Program-made: the position numbers and the translations under genes
Notes under the pieces: generated by a model
Told to the model about the DNA's origin: nothing
Database searches by the model: none
The model's input: only the letters and a program-made list of their open reading frames with translations
Source of the DNA: Orientallactaga sibirica
Taxonomy: Eukaryota > Chordata > Mammalia > Rodentia > Dipodidae
Direction: 5' to 3'
DNA: 64,000 nucleotides
Assembly: GCA_036365145.1 (NCBI GenBank)
Contig: JAEOAD010000004.1
Location: 53,461,501-53,525,500 of the forward strand
Part shown: piece after piece, positions 11,747 to 23,624 of the stretch
Numbering within the stretch: position 1 is the stretch's first letter
Layout: the number at the start of each line of letters is the position of its first letter

Positions 11747-14130
11747 AACCATGATAATTTCCATCCCCATCCCTGTTCTCCCCCTCTCAAATCCACCTTT
11801 CATCTCACAGATTCTTAATCAAAGTACTTCACTCTTTAAACTGTGTCTAGCCTCATATTTCATAATATCATAATTTTCTGAAGGATTCCCCAGAACCATA
11901 CAATAGACAAGATTTCCATAATAATATTTAGCAAGCAAATCAAGGGTACTTTTAAACAAAACCAGCCAACTAGGATTTTAAATTGCTATATTAAAGGCTT
12001 TTAGTTATCTCACCAAATACTTCTCTAATTCTACATTATGATTGAAGAATGAGGGGAAAAGGATAGAGGGGGATGTGCTGACCTGGCACATAATAGATCT
12101 CAAGGAACTTCAAAGCAGAACAATTATCTCAGCAACTGGGATGATCTGGCATCCTTTGTTAGCCATTATGACACAAGTGTGGGACATTGACATTAATTTA
12201 GAAACTGGCATTTCTAGAGTCTTACCATATTGCCAGGATATTTCTGTCTCAATAATATATTGATTTTATTATTGTAATGAGTTGGCTGGTGACTCACTGA
12301 GTTACAAAGAAGTTGAGCTAAATTTATCTGAGAGGAGCAATGATGAAATCTTCAGAATTATTGCATACATGTTTCACATCGTTGTCATGTGAGCATTCAC
12401 CTATTTAGTTAATTGATATCAGCTCATACTTTGTAATGTGAATCAGAACCAGTGACTAATTTCTGATGTTATATAGCACTTAGCACATTTATGAGTATTT
12501 GAGATATTATAAAAACTTTCCAGTTACAAAGTTTTAAGAAAATTTACTTAACCAAAATTTTGATTTTTGTTTACATTCTTGAAAGTGGTTGTGACTACTT
12601 TATTTTTGAAACTACATGGCCAATTTTGGCTGTTTCCTTCCAGTTAATTATACGCTGACTCATCACAGGTCATATATGTAGCTGTGTAACATCTAAGTTT
12701 ATTGTTTTGTTTTTCTGAACCATGAGTTAAAACTGTAGGACAATTTGTCTCAAGGTGAAATAGCTATGTAGAAATTTGAGTTCAGAGTAGTTGTATTCCC
12801 ACTGAATGCTTGTTTTGGCTACCTTCTTGGTTATAAGCCCCTTTTCTGTAGGTTTTGCTTCTGGGTTCCTGTAGCATGTGAGACATCTGATGATACTGCC
12901 CTGCATCTTTCAGGAAGCCTCTAATATATGTCATCTCTTCAACCACGCTAAATACTTAGTATGCTACAGAGACTAATTCCCTTTTATCTATGTGCCCTCC
13001 TCCCCTGCTTTCTCCTATTCATAACCCTCACCAACTGTGCAACACATTGGAGGTCTGCCAGTTGCCAGGGTGTAGGAAAATGGATGATGGCAGCTAGCAG
13101 AGTTTACATGCCACACCTTGGGCACTCACAGACTGGGTGTGTTGCATCCTGGGCCATCACAAGCTGGTGTCATATCTTGTAAAGTGCTGTTTGCCAAGTT
13201 ATGCCAGCTGGGTAGACATTGTGAATCATCATATTATACAGCAGTTCCCTTTCCAGGTTGATCTTGATGTTATGGCTACTTAAGTATTATTGATGAACTA
13301 ATCATGTTCCAAAAATAAACCAATTGAATTCTTAAAAAGGACTCTTCAAAAAGAAACAGAACTGCAGTTATCATAAAGGCTAGAATTTGTTTTACTGATT
13401 GAGTATTTAGATCATGTGTTTACTGTACTTTGGGGAATATGGTAGTAAGTGGCTGAAAATATTTCATTTATGAAAGATAAATATACATCACAGTCAGAAT
13501 AAAACCACTAAAGTTGTGCATTTTTATCAATAAGCTAAATAACATTTTGGAAAATGAGACATATAAAACATTGAAAATTTAATATGGGCCAATTTAAATG
13601 ATAACAGACATGCTTGATTTTCTGAAATCCACGGCTCTATGTTATTTATTTGATGACAGCATTGCACTATGTGTTTATGAGTAATGCTAATTGAGTAGTT
13701 ATTTTCAACTACTTAGGTATTTGTTTTTATGTTGTGAAAGGTTTTTTTTTTTTCCTTCTAAACAACCAAGACTCCTTTAAAGGCCTCTCTTGTGCTCATA
13801 TTCCCATTGGAAGTCACCAGTCATGTTATGTGTGGTGATATTAACACTGCATCATTTTAATGTTCTACATAATGCTTTATGGCCGCTAAAATTTAAAAAG
13901 GATCACAATAATTTTGACGTCATTATCACATTATTGTGTTGCACTCACGTCACAGATTATACTAGTTGGCTAAAGCTGAGCCTTGCGGTCTATCAGAATT
14001 CCCTTCTTGAACATCATTTTCAGTATGATAAGAGGATATAAATCTTGTGATTTTCATTTTTTTGTTTTTTTTATTCTATTTAAAAAAAGACTATATGAAC
14101 ATTATTTGCTTCCTCTAAGAGTACACAATA
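11747..14130. other. Unique AT-rich intronic sequence
   Basis: No interspersed repeat is recognised. A slightly GC-richer patch at 12960-13230 has an open frame of 73 codons without any recognisable motif. Confidence 0.45.
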
Positions 14131-14272
14131 AAACATGTGTAGTGATAAAGGCCTATAATCCCAGTACTCATAAGAAGCTGAGGCAAGAAAATAGTTGTGA
14201 GTTCTGGGCTAGCCTGGGATACATAGTGCAGTCAAGTCCAGTCTGAGCTATACGGCAAGACTGTTTCTCAGC
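14131..14272 (+). repeat. B1 SINE, diverged
   Basis: The words cctataatcccagtactcat, gagttctgggctagcctggg and ctgagctatacggcaagact are B1 words with many changes. Confidence 0.75.
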
Positions 14273-14309
14273 GTGAGTATCAATACTTTTGTATACACTA
14301 GTAGGCTTG

Positions 14310-14650
14310 GTGCAGTTATCTTTTCATTGTTGGTACAGAGCACCCGACCAAAAGCAGCTTGTGGGAGTAAAGGGTTGATTTTGGCCTATAGGAGAAAGAA
14401 TGGCATTAGCATAATGTGGACTTCACTTCCTGGCCAACATCAGGAGGACAATAGCAGTAGGAGAATAATAGCAGTAGGAGAATAAGCTTTCTCACACTGG
14501 CAAACTGGGGGTTAATAAACTTCAAGGTCCACCCCAGGCACACCTGTAAATTCTTTTTGCAAAGGTGCCCCTCCCAAATTGCCCCCAGCCGAGAACAAAG
14601 CATTCAGAACTCCTGAGCTTATGGGGGACACCTGATTCGAGACACCACAT
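14310..14650 (+). repeat. Interspersed rodent repeat (second copy of the 4580/4976 element)
   Basis: It shares cattgttgg, gaccaaaagcagcttgtggg and gggttgattttggcc with the earlier copy and runs on to cttatgggggacacctgatt. It includes a 17-bp unit (atagcagtaggagaata) repeated twice at 14451-14484. The family name is uncertain. Confidence 0.5.
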
Positions 14651-15226
14651 AGGTTGTGAGTGAATTTAAGTTAACTTCTTCCATTAAGTCATATGGACTT
14701 ATGCTATAAGGGCAACCTTTTGTAATCACACATGCATTTAGCAATTACAAAAGAATAAAGAACATTGTGCCACAAAGGAAACAGAGACAGAGGTGTTGAT
14801 GTATATTAGTCTCATTTCTTTAGGAATTTGCTCAGCAGTTTAAGATTTGTGAAGTCTTTGTCATCTACTTGGAAGAAAGCCACAAGAGCAACTTGAGATA
14901 TAGAGTTTATAAAAGGGGAAATACTTTTATTCAGCTCTGCAATGACTGACAGTTTTATTATAGAATGTGCCATTTCATTTTACTTTTTTTCTGCAGATTT
15001 TAAAACAGATTTTCTTTTCTACTCATAGCTATAACATTAAAACTTTATTCAAACAATAATAACATGAATAGAGTCAAACGTGCATTTCATATTTGTACAC
15101 AAAGCTATACATATTCTGGTGTGTCCTTACAAAAATCAACACATACCCTTACTTCATAATTTCTAAAGGCAAAAATTAATGTTTCATTGTTATTGGATTT
15201 GTGGATTTATGATAAATATGGCCTAC
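14651..15226. other. Unique AT-rich intronic sequence
   Basis: Nothing is recognised. Confidence 0.4.
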
Positions 15227-15240
15227 ACTTTGAGTAATTT

Positions 15241-15447
15241 TTAAAATTTTATTTATTTATTTATTTGAGAGAGAGAAAGAGGCAGAGAGAGAGAGAATGG
15301 GTGCACCAGGGCCTCTTGCCACTGTGAGCAAACTCCAGATGCATGCGCTCCCTTGTGCATTTGGCTAACGTGGGTCCTGGGGAATCAAACCTGGATCTTT
15401 TGGCTTTGTAGGTAAAGGCCTTAACCAATAAGCCATCCCTCCAGCCC
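15241..15447 (-). repeat. B2-type SINE, antisense, with perfect target-site duplication
   Basis: It reads in reverse: an (ATTT)n tail, GA-rich tract, the body (aaactccagatgcatgcgct), the B box in antisense (ggggaatcaaacc) and the head (aagccatccctccagccc). ACTTTGAGTAATTT at 15227-15240 is repeated at 15448-15461. Confidence 0.93.
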
Positions 15448-15545
15448 ACTTTGAGTAATTTAAACAATTTTTTTTCCTCAATTTGGAAAATATGGATTAG
15501 TAAAAGAAGTGATTAAGTTGATTGAAACTCCAAATATGATGAATG

Positions 15546-15612
15546 AGGCTGGGATTATAGTTCAGTGATATAACACATACAATCATTAGCACCATAAAGG
15601 CCAAAAATAAAT
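15546..15612 (+). repeat. ID SINE fragment
   Basis: The sequence ggctgggattatagttcagt then gatataacacatac matches a worn ID head. An A-rich tail joins the next B1. Confidence 0.5.
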
Positions 15613-15622
15613 TAAAAATAAA

Positions 15623-15768
15623 GCCGGGGGTGGTGGCGCACGCCTTTAATCCTAGCACTTGGGAGGCAGAGGTAGGAGGATCTCCATGAGTTCAAGGCCA
15701 CCTTGAGACTACATAGTGAATTCCAGGTCAGCCTGAGCTAGAGTGAAACCCTACCTCGAAAAACCAAA
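15623..15768 (+). repeat. B1 SINE, well preserved
   Basis: The sequence GCCGGGGGTGGTGGCGCACG, tttaatcctagcacttggga, the gagttcaaggccacc word and tgagctagagtgaaacccta are close to the B1 consensus of this genome. The tail is an (AAT)n microsatellite at about 15768-15826. Confidence 0.93.
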
Positions 15769-15882
15769 ATAATAATAATAATAATAATAATAATTAATAA
15801 ATTAATTAATTAATTAAAATAAAAATAAATTGAGGTCTTTTCTTAAGTTAACAAGAAATGAAATTCTTTGTTTTTTATAATA

Positions 15883-16098
15883 GTTTATTTTTATTTTTAT
15901 TTATTTGCAAGCATAAAGAGACAGAGATAGAATAGAGACAGAGAGAGAATGGGCATGCCAGTGCGTCTAACCATTCCAAATGAACTCCAGACATATGTGC
16001 CCCTTGTGCATCTGGCTTACGTAGGTCCTGGGGAATAGAACCTGGGTCCTTTAGCTTTGCAGGCAAATGTCCTAACTTCTAAGCCATCTCTCCAGCCC
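15883..16098 (-). repeat. B2-type SINE, antisense
   Basis: It runs from a T-rich edge through a GA-rich tract and aactccagacatatgtgccc to aagccatctctccagccc, the antisense head. Confidence 0.9.
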
Positions 16099-19029
16099 AA
16101 TTTTTTTTTGTTATTAACTGTGCTGCTCTCATGTTTTTTTTTAACATATTCTAAATCTAATCTAAGTAATACTTCTTTCAAGCTTGCTTTAATTAAATTT
16201 AGAAAGATTTTTTTCATTGTTATATAATTTCTTTTCATGATTTTCTTTGAGATCCAAGATTTTCCTTGCTTCATTCCTATCACAACTATTAGAGTGGTTG
16301 TCATCCTGCTATCAAGTGCTAGCATTTTGTCTTGCATGAGCTTTCAGCAAAGTTCTACAGCAGTGGCCATTGCCTTTTTCTTCACTGGTGCTTCCTCTTG
16401 GTTTTCTTTATCTGTTGATCATGACCTCCAGCGGTTTTCCTATTTGTTTCATAGCCTGACTGTTGTAAATGCCCAAATTTTCTTGTTTATTTCATAGCCT
16501 GACTCTCCTATTTGAACTGTGCATGTTACTCTCTTTGGTCATTACTTATTTTTATATACATTTCCCAAGGTGTTTCCATTCAAATCCATGGTATCTTTAA
16601 ATACTAATTATCTGGGTGCCAGTGACTGACAGATTTGTCTCTTTACTCATAATGCCTTCCAATTTACTATGTTCCTGTGTCTAACTTCTTTCTTGACTCT
16701 CTGCTTAGATGTCTAATCAGTGTCCACTAATCTACAAGGCCAGGGGGAGAATTTTCTCCTTCCATGGATACTCAGAAAAGAATATACATTGTCCTCTTGT
16801 TGCCGGAACCAAAGCTCCCTGGGCTTCCCTTGATTGCATCCTCACTTTAAACCACCAGTTCATGAGAGCAGTGACTACTCTGTGCAAAGAATGCAAGGCA
16901 GCTCTTCTCATTCACAGGTTGGAAGAAGCCTTTTCTGACCCATTTAAACTAATACAGATATCAAGTCACATGGTTACATCTTAGCAGTCTAATCTTTGGA
17001 TCCAAAAAGTTTTCTGTTTTGTGTTTTTCTGTTTTATGTCTTTTTTCTTTGACTTGTGGGAGATATTGAGTAAAATAATTTTTGAGTAAATAAATGAATG
17101 TTTCCTTGTTTATTCTGATCATAAATACCTATAAAGACCTTCCATCTTCTGAGATCTGTGCTGGGGAGACAGAGATGATTAAATTGTAGTTCCTGCTCTC
17201 AAGTGATCTCTGTCTAGGGAAGGGGAGAGGCATGCAAATAAATAGTTACTGTTTAGTGTGGTGAGGACAGTGGTAGAAGAAGCTGTGATTAATTCTAGGG
17301 GAATGTGGAATTGGAAGAATCTTAGTGTATCTGAAATTTACTTGGGATTTAAAAGATGAATGGGATTTTTGCAAGTAAACAACAGGAAAGCAACAGGGAT
17401 TTCCAGATTGTGATACAAGCAGATGTCAAGGCACAGTGCTATGTACTACCTGGGGAATATTTGCAAATGTTTGCTCAGTTAGTATCATAGTGAGTGGAGA
17501 AGGGAGGAATATGAGTTGGAAAGATGGGCAGAAAGGTCTTGGCATTTACTATTAGGAAGCTTGGACTATGGGTAGACTAATAGACATTAGCAGCCCAAGC
17601 AGGTAGATAGAAGTCAGTTATGTTTACATTTTACTTTAGAAAAATATGTCCATTACAGCTAATATGGAAATGGGACTTAAAGTCAGGGAGAACAGTTAGG
17701 GCACAATAATGAAGGCTCGATCGATACAAACACTGAGAATGAGGAAGAGAATACAGAGCAGGGAAAGAAGTGAGGTGTAAAGCCGGTTGTACTGTGGAAC
17801 CTGTGTGATTGCTGAGTGGTTCAGAGTGGAGATGAATGGCAGGAGATGATACCAGGGTTTCTATTTGTAGATCCTGGGCCCTAAGGGTAACACTAGCTGA
17901 AAAAAAAAAATGAAAAGAAAAAAAGAAAAAAAAAGAAATAGAGGTTGCTGAAAGAACAGGCTTATATGGAATGACATTTGATAATGGCAACATGTATCGA
18001 GTGAATATTTCTATCTGCCTAGCCACTATGCTTGAAACTCAGTGGTTTTGTTAATTTTTTGAATAAATTTAGTTTTAACCTACTTAAGTTATATGATTTA
18101 TAGGAATCCAGTAAGATATAAACTATATCAGATTGAATGTCCAATCCTGGTTTTGCCACTAATTATGTAATTGTGGTAGTTCTCAGAGTTTCTTCATTTC
18201 TTTAATTCTGATACCAGACTGGGCTTATTCTTTCTTTCAGAGAAAGCTACCTTAATAGCTTTAACTTTTCCTAATGAATCTTATATTTCAGGTCACAGAA
18301 CATATATGCATGCAAAGAATAATAGAATTCTAGATCTTGGAAGGAGGTCACTTAAACCAGTTCTCTATGCCTCTGTCACCTTGTCTCCATTAAGGAAACA
18401 GAGGTTCAAGAGTTTGCTGAAGAGGATGCAGTGGGTTAGTGTCGGAGTCACCATGAGAAGTAAAACACCTAGGTAATACACAATCCTGATGTACCACTCA
18501 ACAGTAGTCCACAGTATCCCAGATTCTGATTCTCCTGTGGTCCTAAAAGTGACTTACCTTTGCACAGTAGAATATGATGCTCCTCTTTGATGATTTGTCC
18601 CCTCTGTGCATAAATACAACGGAGTTGGGGAGAAGGGAAGAGGAAAGACTAGTGCCCTCTATCTGTGACCCTTTAGGGGATTTACATGAGTTAGTACAGC
18701 TCATAGTGACACTCTAGGGACTTGGCATTTCCTTAGAAGACATCCAGCCTCTTACTCTTCACTACACTCATATTTTTTCTATTAAACTCAGGTTTCAAAA
18801 CCAGAAACAGATAGAATAATGTGTGACTGTAAAAGAAAGTCACCTGCAGTTCTGACATATATTTGCACATCCTACAGTTTTAAACAAACAAAATGAGTGT
18901 TCATTGCTGATTCATGTTTTGATTTGGGGTCCTAGATCTTTTCCTGCTTCAGTCATGTGATATGCACCATGGCGGCTTTCATCATATAATACATTCTGAG
19001 CTCTCCTAAATCCTAAAGCACTTTATAAA

Positions 19030-19135
19030 AATAAAACCATAGGTCTCATTTTTCTGATGAAGAGAGCGAGGCATAGAGAGGTTTTACAAAGTGATACAAC
19101 AAATAAAGGAGGAAAAAGAATCCAGGATCATTTTT
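19030..19135 (-). repeat. MIR remnant
   Basis: The words ctgatgaagagagcgaggca, tagagaggttttacaaagtg and a degraded cacacagct-like part fit the antisense 3' half of MIR. Confidence 0.6.
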
Positions 19136-21519
19136 TTTTCACTCTCCATTAAATGATGCTCTCTCTTAGGCTTTTCTGTTGTCAAAAGCCCTCTCTACAT
19201 TCTGTATTGTTGGGTCATCATCTCCTATAGTTTGCACAATACGGTGTATTATGGATTGCTCACAAAGCAGCAGATATGAATTCTTTATAATGGATTTGTT
19301 CTTTTCAATTTTTTGTCATCTTTGGGCTTAATAGAAATAGTTCAGCATGTTATATTGTGTGATCTGTTCCTAAATAGATAAAAGATTTCTGTGTTTTGAA
19401 GGAAACATTTATATTGCTTCATTTGCTGCATTGCCTGTAGGAATGTTAGTCTGTAGGAGGAAAACAACTGTTTCCTGACAAAAATCTTCCCTAACTCTGT
19501 TTGAAATTTTAAAATAAAATAAAGAGAAGTAATCCATAAACAATTACAGTGTGATGTCTTTAAGAATGTTTACCACCCCTCAGACTAAGATGGTAAGACA
19601 CAGAGGTTTCTTTTCTTACATGAAGAATGGCTTTCCTTTAATTTCCCTCTGCACACTTAAGCCACAACAATATTCAAGGAGCAAGCATGCAAACGTGAGT
19701 AAAAGCATTGGCTCCCTGATACATAGTTCCTGGCCTGCCCTTTGGAGAGCCACTAGTCTAACTACAATGGAATGAGAACGTGTACTTTCCTGTAAGAAAT
19801 GAAACACCAGTGTCCACAGTGTGCAAAAGACTGTGAAATTGGAAGTGTGTCCCTGGAGTGGATGAAAAATAATAATAATAAGTGGCAACTCACAACAGAC
19901 TCTTGGCAAATAATCAATTATCTTCTGAATTACTATACAAATCTAAGTGCATTTTGCCAGCCCATTGGAGGAACAATTTCCATGTGCACAGAAGGCAGTC
20001 AGTTTAGACCAGAGGCTGCTTTCAGTCTGCTTCCAGGTTGCCTTCAAATTAACAGCAATTGGCCAGTAGGTTGGCATGATGTGATCTCAGAGCTCCCACG
20101 ATCAGCTGAACTGACCATGAAATAGTGAACTCATTCAAACAAATCTGTGGCCTGCTGCATTTTGTGATTATAATGTTGACTCACATAGCTTAATTTTTAA
20201 ACCTGGACTAACAGTTAAGCTTTCTATGGTTTGCTGGGGTAACATTGTGAATCCAAATTGAATTTGGCCTACAGATAGTCTTAGAGATAGTTTAAAAGAA
20301 AAACGGGAAAAGAAATAATGTTTTTATATTGACTGCTGATATACATAAATCATTAGAAAATTAGATTTCTTTGGAAGAATACCTATCATGAAAGAGTGGC
20401 TGGGGGGAGGCTGATAGGTGGCTAGATGAGGTTTCTGTGTCTGTAAAATTAAAAATTTTTAAAGTCCTGGAATTCAATAAAGAAAATATATTTCTGATAA
20501 CTTCTTAGAAATGGTGGCAATCTATGGAAATATATGATCATAGCATCTGTACAACTGGGAGAACGTCATAGACAAGGCAGCTTTGAATACTGCAGAAGGA
20601 GAATGTATAAGGGAAGGAAATTGAAGAGTTCTATTCTCAGCTATTCTTTCCTTTTGTTTTTTAAGCCATTAGTAAGCCTACTGCATCTGCTGTCACCACT
20701 GCTCTGATGATACTGCAGCTGCGGCTTCCTCTGCCTACAGGTCATCATTGGCACTTGTATTGAACAGCAAAAAATTACAATAAGAATAAAAAAATGAAAA
20801 CAGCAATACATGAACAGGTAGTACATTGTATTAACAAAACATAAGGAACTGTTGACCTGGGATAATCCTTAAATGTTTGTTAAACGGAGGGATTTAGGAG
20901 TGTGACCTGCTGGACTCTGCAGATCCAGAACACACACACACTCTGATTACAAAAGCAATCACATTAAGCTTACCTGTTGCCCCCCCCCCCACTTGTTTTA
21001 ATAGGGGGAAACTTACCATCTTTAAAAATCTTACTTCAGTTGAAGTCCACGTCATACTGTACACTAGGGATACACTCCTTCAGTTAATAAAACCCACACC
21101 CACCCCACCTTCTCATAGTTAAACTTGACTGCTCCTGTCCACACATACACATACAAACTCTTGTACATGAATATAAGTACACCTGCTTTGTGGATGATAA
21201 CATAGGTGCTGATTGTCCAAGAATAGAAATACTAGGTGTGAGTAGTAGGGATTATTGTCATGTTTAGTCAATAAATAATTTGCTACAAATATTATATCAC
21301 TTTGTAAATAAGCCCAAGGAAATATATGTACACTATCCTTTTTCTTTCCCTTTAAATTCAGTAATATGCTTGCTCTTTACCTGTTCTCTGGCCATTCTCT
21401 TAAACAATCTGTTCTAAGTACTATGTGTGTGCATGTACATGCATTGTGTATGTCTGGATGTAACCTTATGTACTTATTTAAAGTTATATACATATTACTT
21501 TATATATTGTTAAAGTTTT

Positions 21520-21574
21520 ATATATATGTATGTATGTATGTATGTATCTAGATATATATTATATATAATAGTTC

Positions 21575-21616
<42 letters not shown>
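21520..21616 (+). repeat. TATG / TA microsatellite
   Basis: TATG units are followed by an interrupted TA array ending in about 38 nt of pure TA. Confidence 0.95.
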
Positions 21617-21619
<3 letters not shown>

Positions 21620-22854
21620 AAGAATCAAGAAGGTAATTCAAATGCAAAATTACTCTGCATTCCATGCTGTCCAACCTGTAGGCATCCATCTTACCAATAG
21701 CTTAGTTAAGCGTTCTGTATATATGCAAGCAAATATGTGTGTAGATCCTCCTCCAGATTCCTGGTTTATATGGTTGACACCACACTACTCACCCACTTTT
21801 GTTTGTTGTTCTTTTTCAATCAAACTACTAACAAAATCATAGACAAGTCCCTCTACGCTAGTGGAGGTGAAATTATTTTCTGTTTTGCAATAGGGATAGC
21901 TACATGAAATTAAGTTTTGGCTTGCCTGGCTCTTCCACTTATGAGCAATAGGATATTTGATAGGATCTATAAACATGATTTGGGTAGTCCTGAGAACAGA
22001 GTTCCCTAGTCACTTTGGTAAGAAATTGACAGAAATGTACTTTTTTATTTTAAATAATTGAACATATGGTAGCTATGACAATAGAGCAGTACACACTCGA
22101 ATATCTTCTAGAATCTTTCTCCAAAATAGTTCTTGTTTTGCATTATTCTAATTTTCATCATCTTGTTTACAAATTGGTTTCTCAAATGTCAACTTGAATT
22201 TTGGAGCAAATTATTTATCATTTCTGTTTTAGATTATTTTTATAGTTGAGTAGTTAGAACAAGAAAAGAAACATTTCATATATATATGATGAGAGAGTTG
22301 AGTAGAGGGTAGAATTTTGTTTGTGAGCATGCAGTGATGCAATGAGGTTGTTTTGATTCCTTCCAGGCTGTGAAACATGTTGGGCACAGAGAGTTGTTGG
22401 GTGAACGTTCAAGGACACTCAGAGCATAATGCAATCAGGCATGAAAGAATTGATACTTGTAGCAAGTGTTTTTCACTGATGGTATATATGACAAGTGAGA
22501 GAAAATATGGCGAGTAATTTCTTAAGAAAGTCTGTTAATAACTTCAGTGTGTCCATGATCCCCAGAGACCAAAGTCTTTGGCTTGCTGCAGCTAGGTCAT
22601 AGCATTTGTTCCTTCTGCACAGAGATGACACTATACACAGATGTGGAAGATGACTAAGGAGTGTTACTTTTTAAGGAAAAGAAATAACTAATAATACACC
22701 TAAAAATACCCCAGGATGGTCTTCTTTTCCTAAGGTTAATTTATTCCTTCCAAGAAAAAGAGTACCCTGTTTCCTTCTTACCATTGTAGCCATCCCTGGT
22801 GAAGGATTTCTTTGCTGGGTACATACAGGCTCCTCTTCTTACCAGTTTTCTCTT

Positions 22855-23033
22855 TTGCTTTATTTATTTGAGAGAGAAAGAGGGAGAAAATGGGCATACC
22901 TCCAGCCACTGCAAACAAACTCCAGACGCATTTGTCACCATGGGCAGCTGACCTACATGAGTACTGGGGAATCCAACTTGGTTCCTTAGGCTTCATAGGC
23001 AAGCACCTTAATCACTGAGCTATCTCTCCATCT
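22855..23033 (-). repeat. B2-type SINE, antisense, diverged
   Basis: It contains tttatttatttgagagagaa, aactccagacgcatttgtca, ggggaatccaacttggttcc and gctatctctccat, in antisense order. It is shorter than other copies. Confidence 0.8.
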
Positions 23034-23471
23034 CTACTGTAAAATTCTTGACTTTTAACTTCACATAGCAACTTTGGAAGAAATACATACACTACATCCT
23101 CTGTGTGACATCCTTATTCCTAACCTACCCAAGGCTCTGGATAATATGCCTCTTTTGACACATTCTATGCATTTCTGGCCAATATTTTTCATGGAAATAT
23201 ATCAGTGTTTGTCTTTTTAGTTTAGCAATTTGCTACAAGGGAACCTATTGTGATCCCTGCTAATTAGATATGTAGAAAATGAAAAGGTCTCCTGCAATAG
23301 AGTTTTATGGTATCTTCAAATAGAAATGAATAAACACTAATAGGGATTAAGTGGGGGGGAGTTAGCTTGACATCAAAGGAGCCTCAGATTCAGTGTTTGA
23401 CGGGAAGTATTTCTTCCTTTTGAAAGCTTCTCTCCATTTATCATCATAAGGAATGAGATATACCTTTGGCA

Positions 23472-23531
<60 letters not shown>

Positions 23532-23593
23532 ATTTTTCCCTCCTGTTCCCTCCTGGAGTGGGGTTCAGTAAAAGTCAGATTCTTTGGGTAGAC

Positions 23594-23624
<31 letters not shown>

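Larger units (their letters stand above)
16099..22854. other. SINE-poor unique intronic block with old MIR remnants
   Basis: No B1 or B2-type copy is seen over 6.7 kb. Old items are an unassigned mammal-wide remnant near 17140-17330 (gctggggagacagagatgat), and MIR-like pieces at about 18115-18210 and 19030-19135 (gcatagagaggttttacaaa). Simple repeats are an A-rich run at 17899-17938, a C run at 20979-20991 and the TA/TATG array at 21520-21616. A moderately complex stretch at 19790-20200 has no repeat and could be conserved non-coding sequence. Confidence 0.5.

Noticed and set aside
13640..13700. Candidate short FIGN coding exon ending in gtttatg followed by a donor
   Set aside because: The upstream codons do not give the expected N-terminal peptide and no donor site follows.
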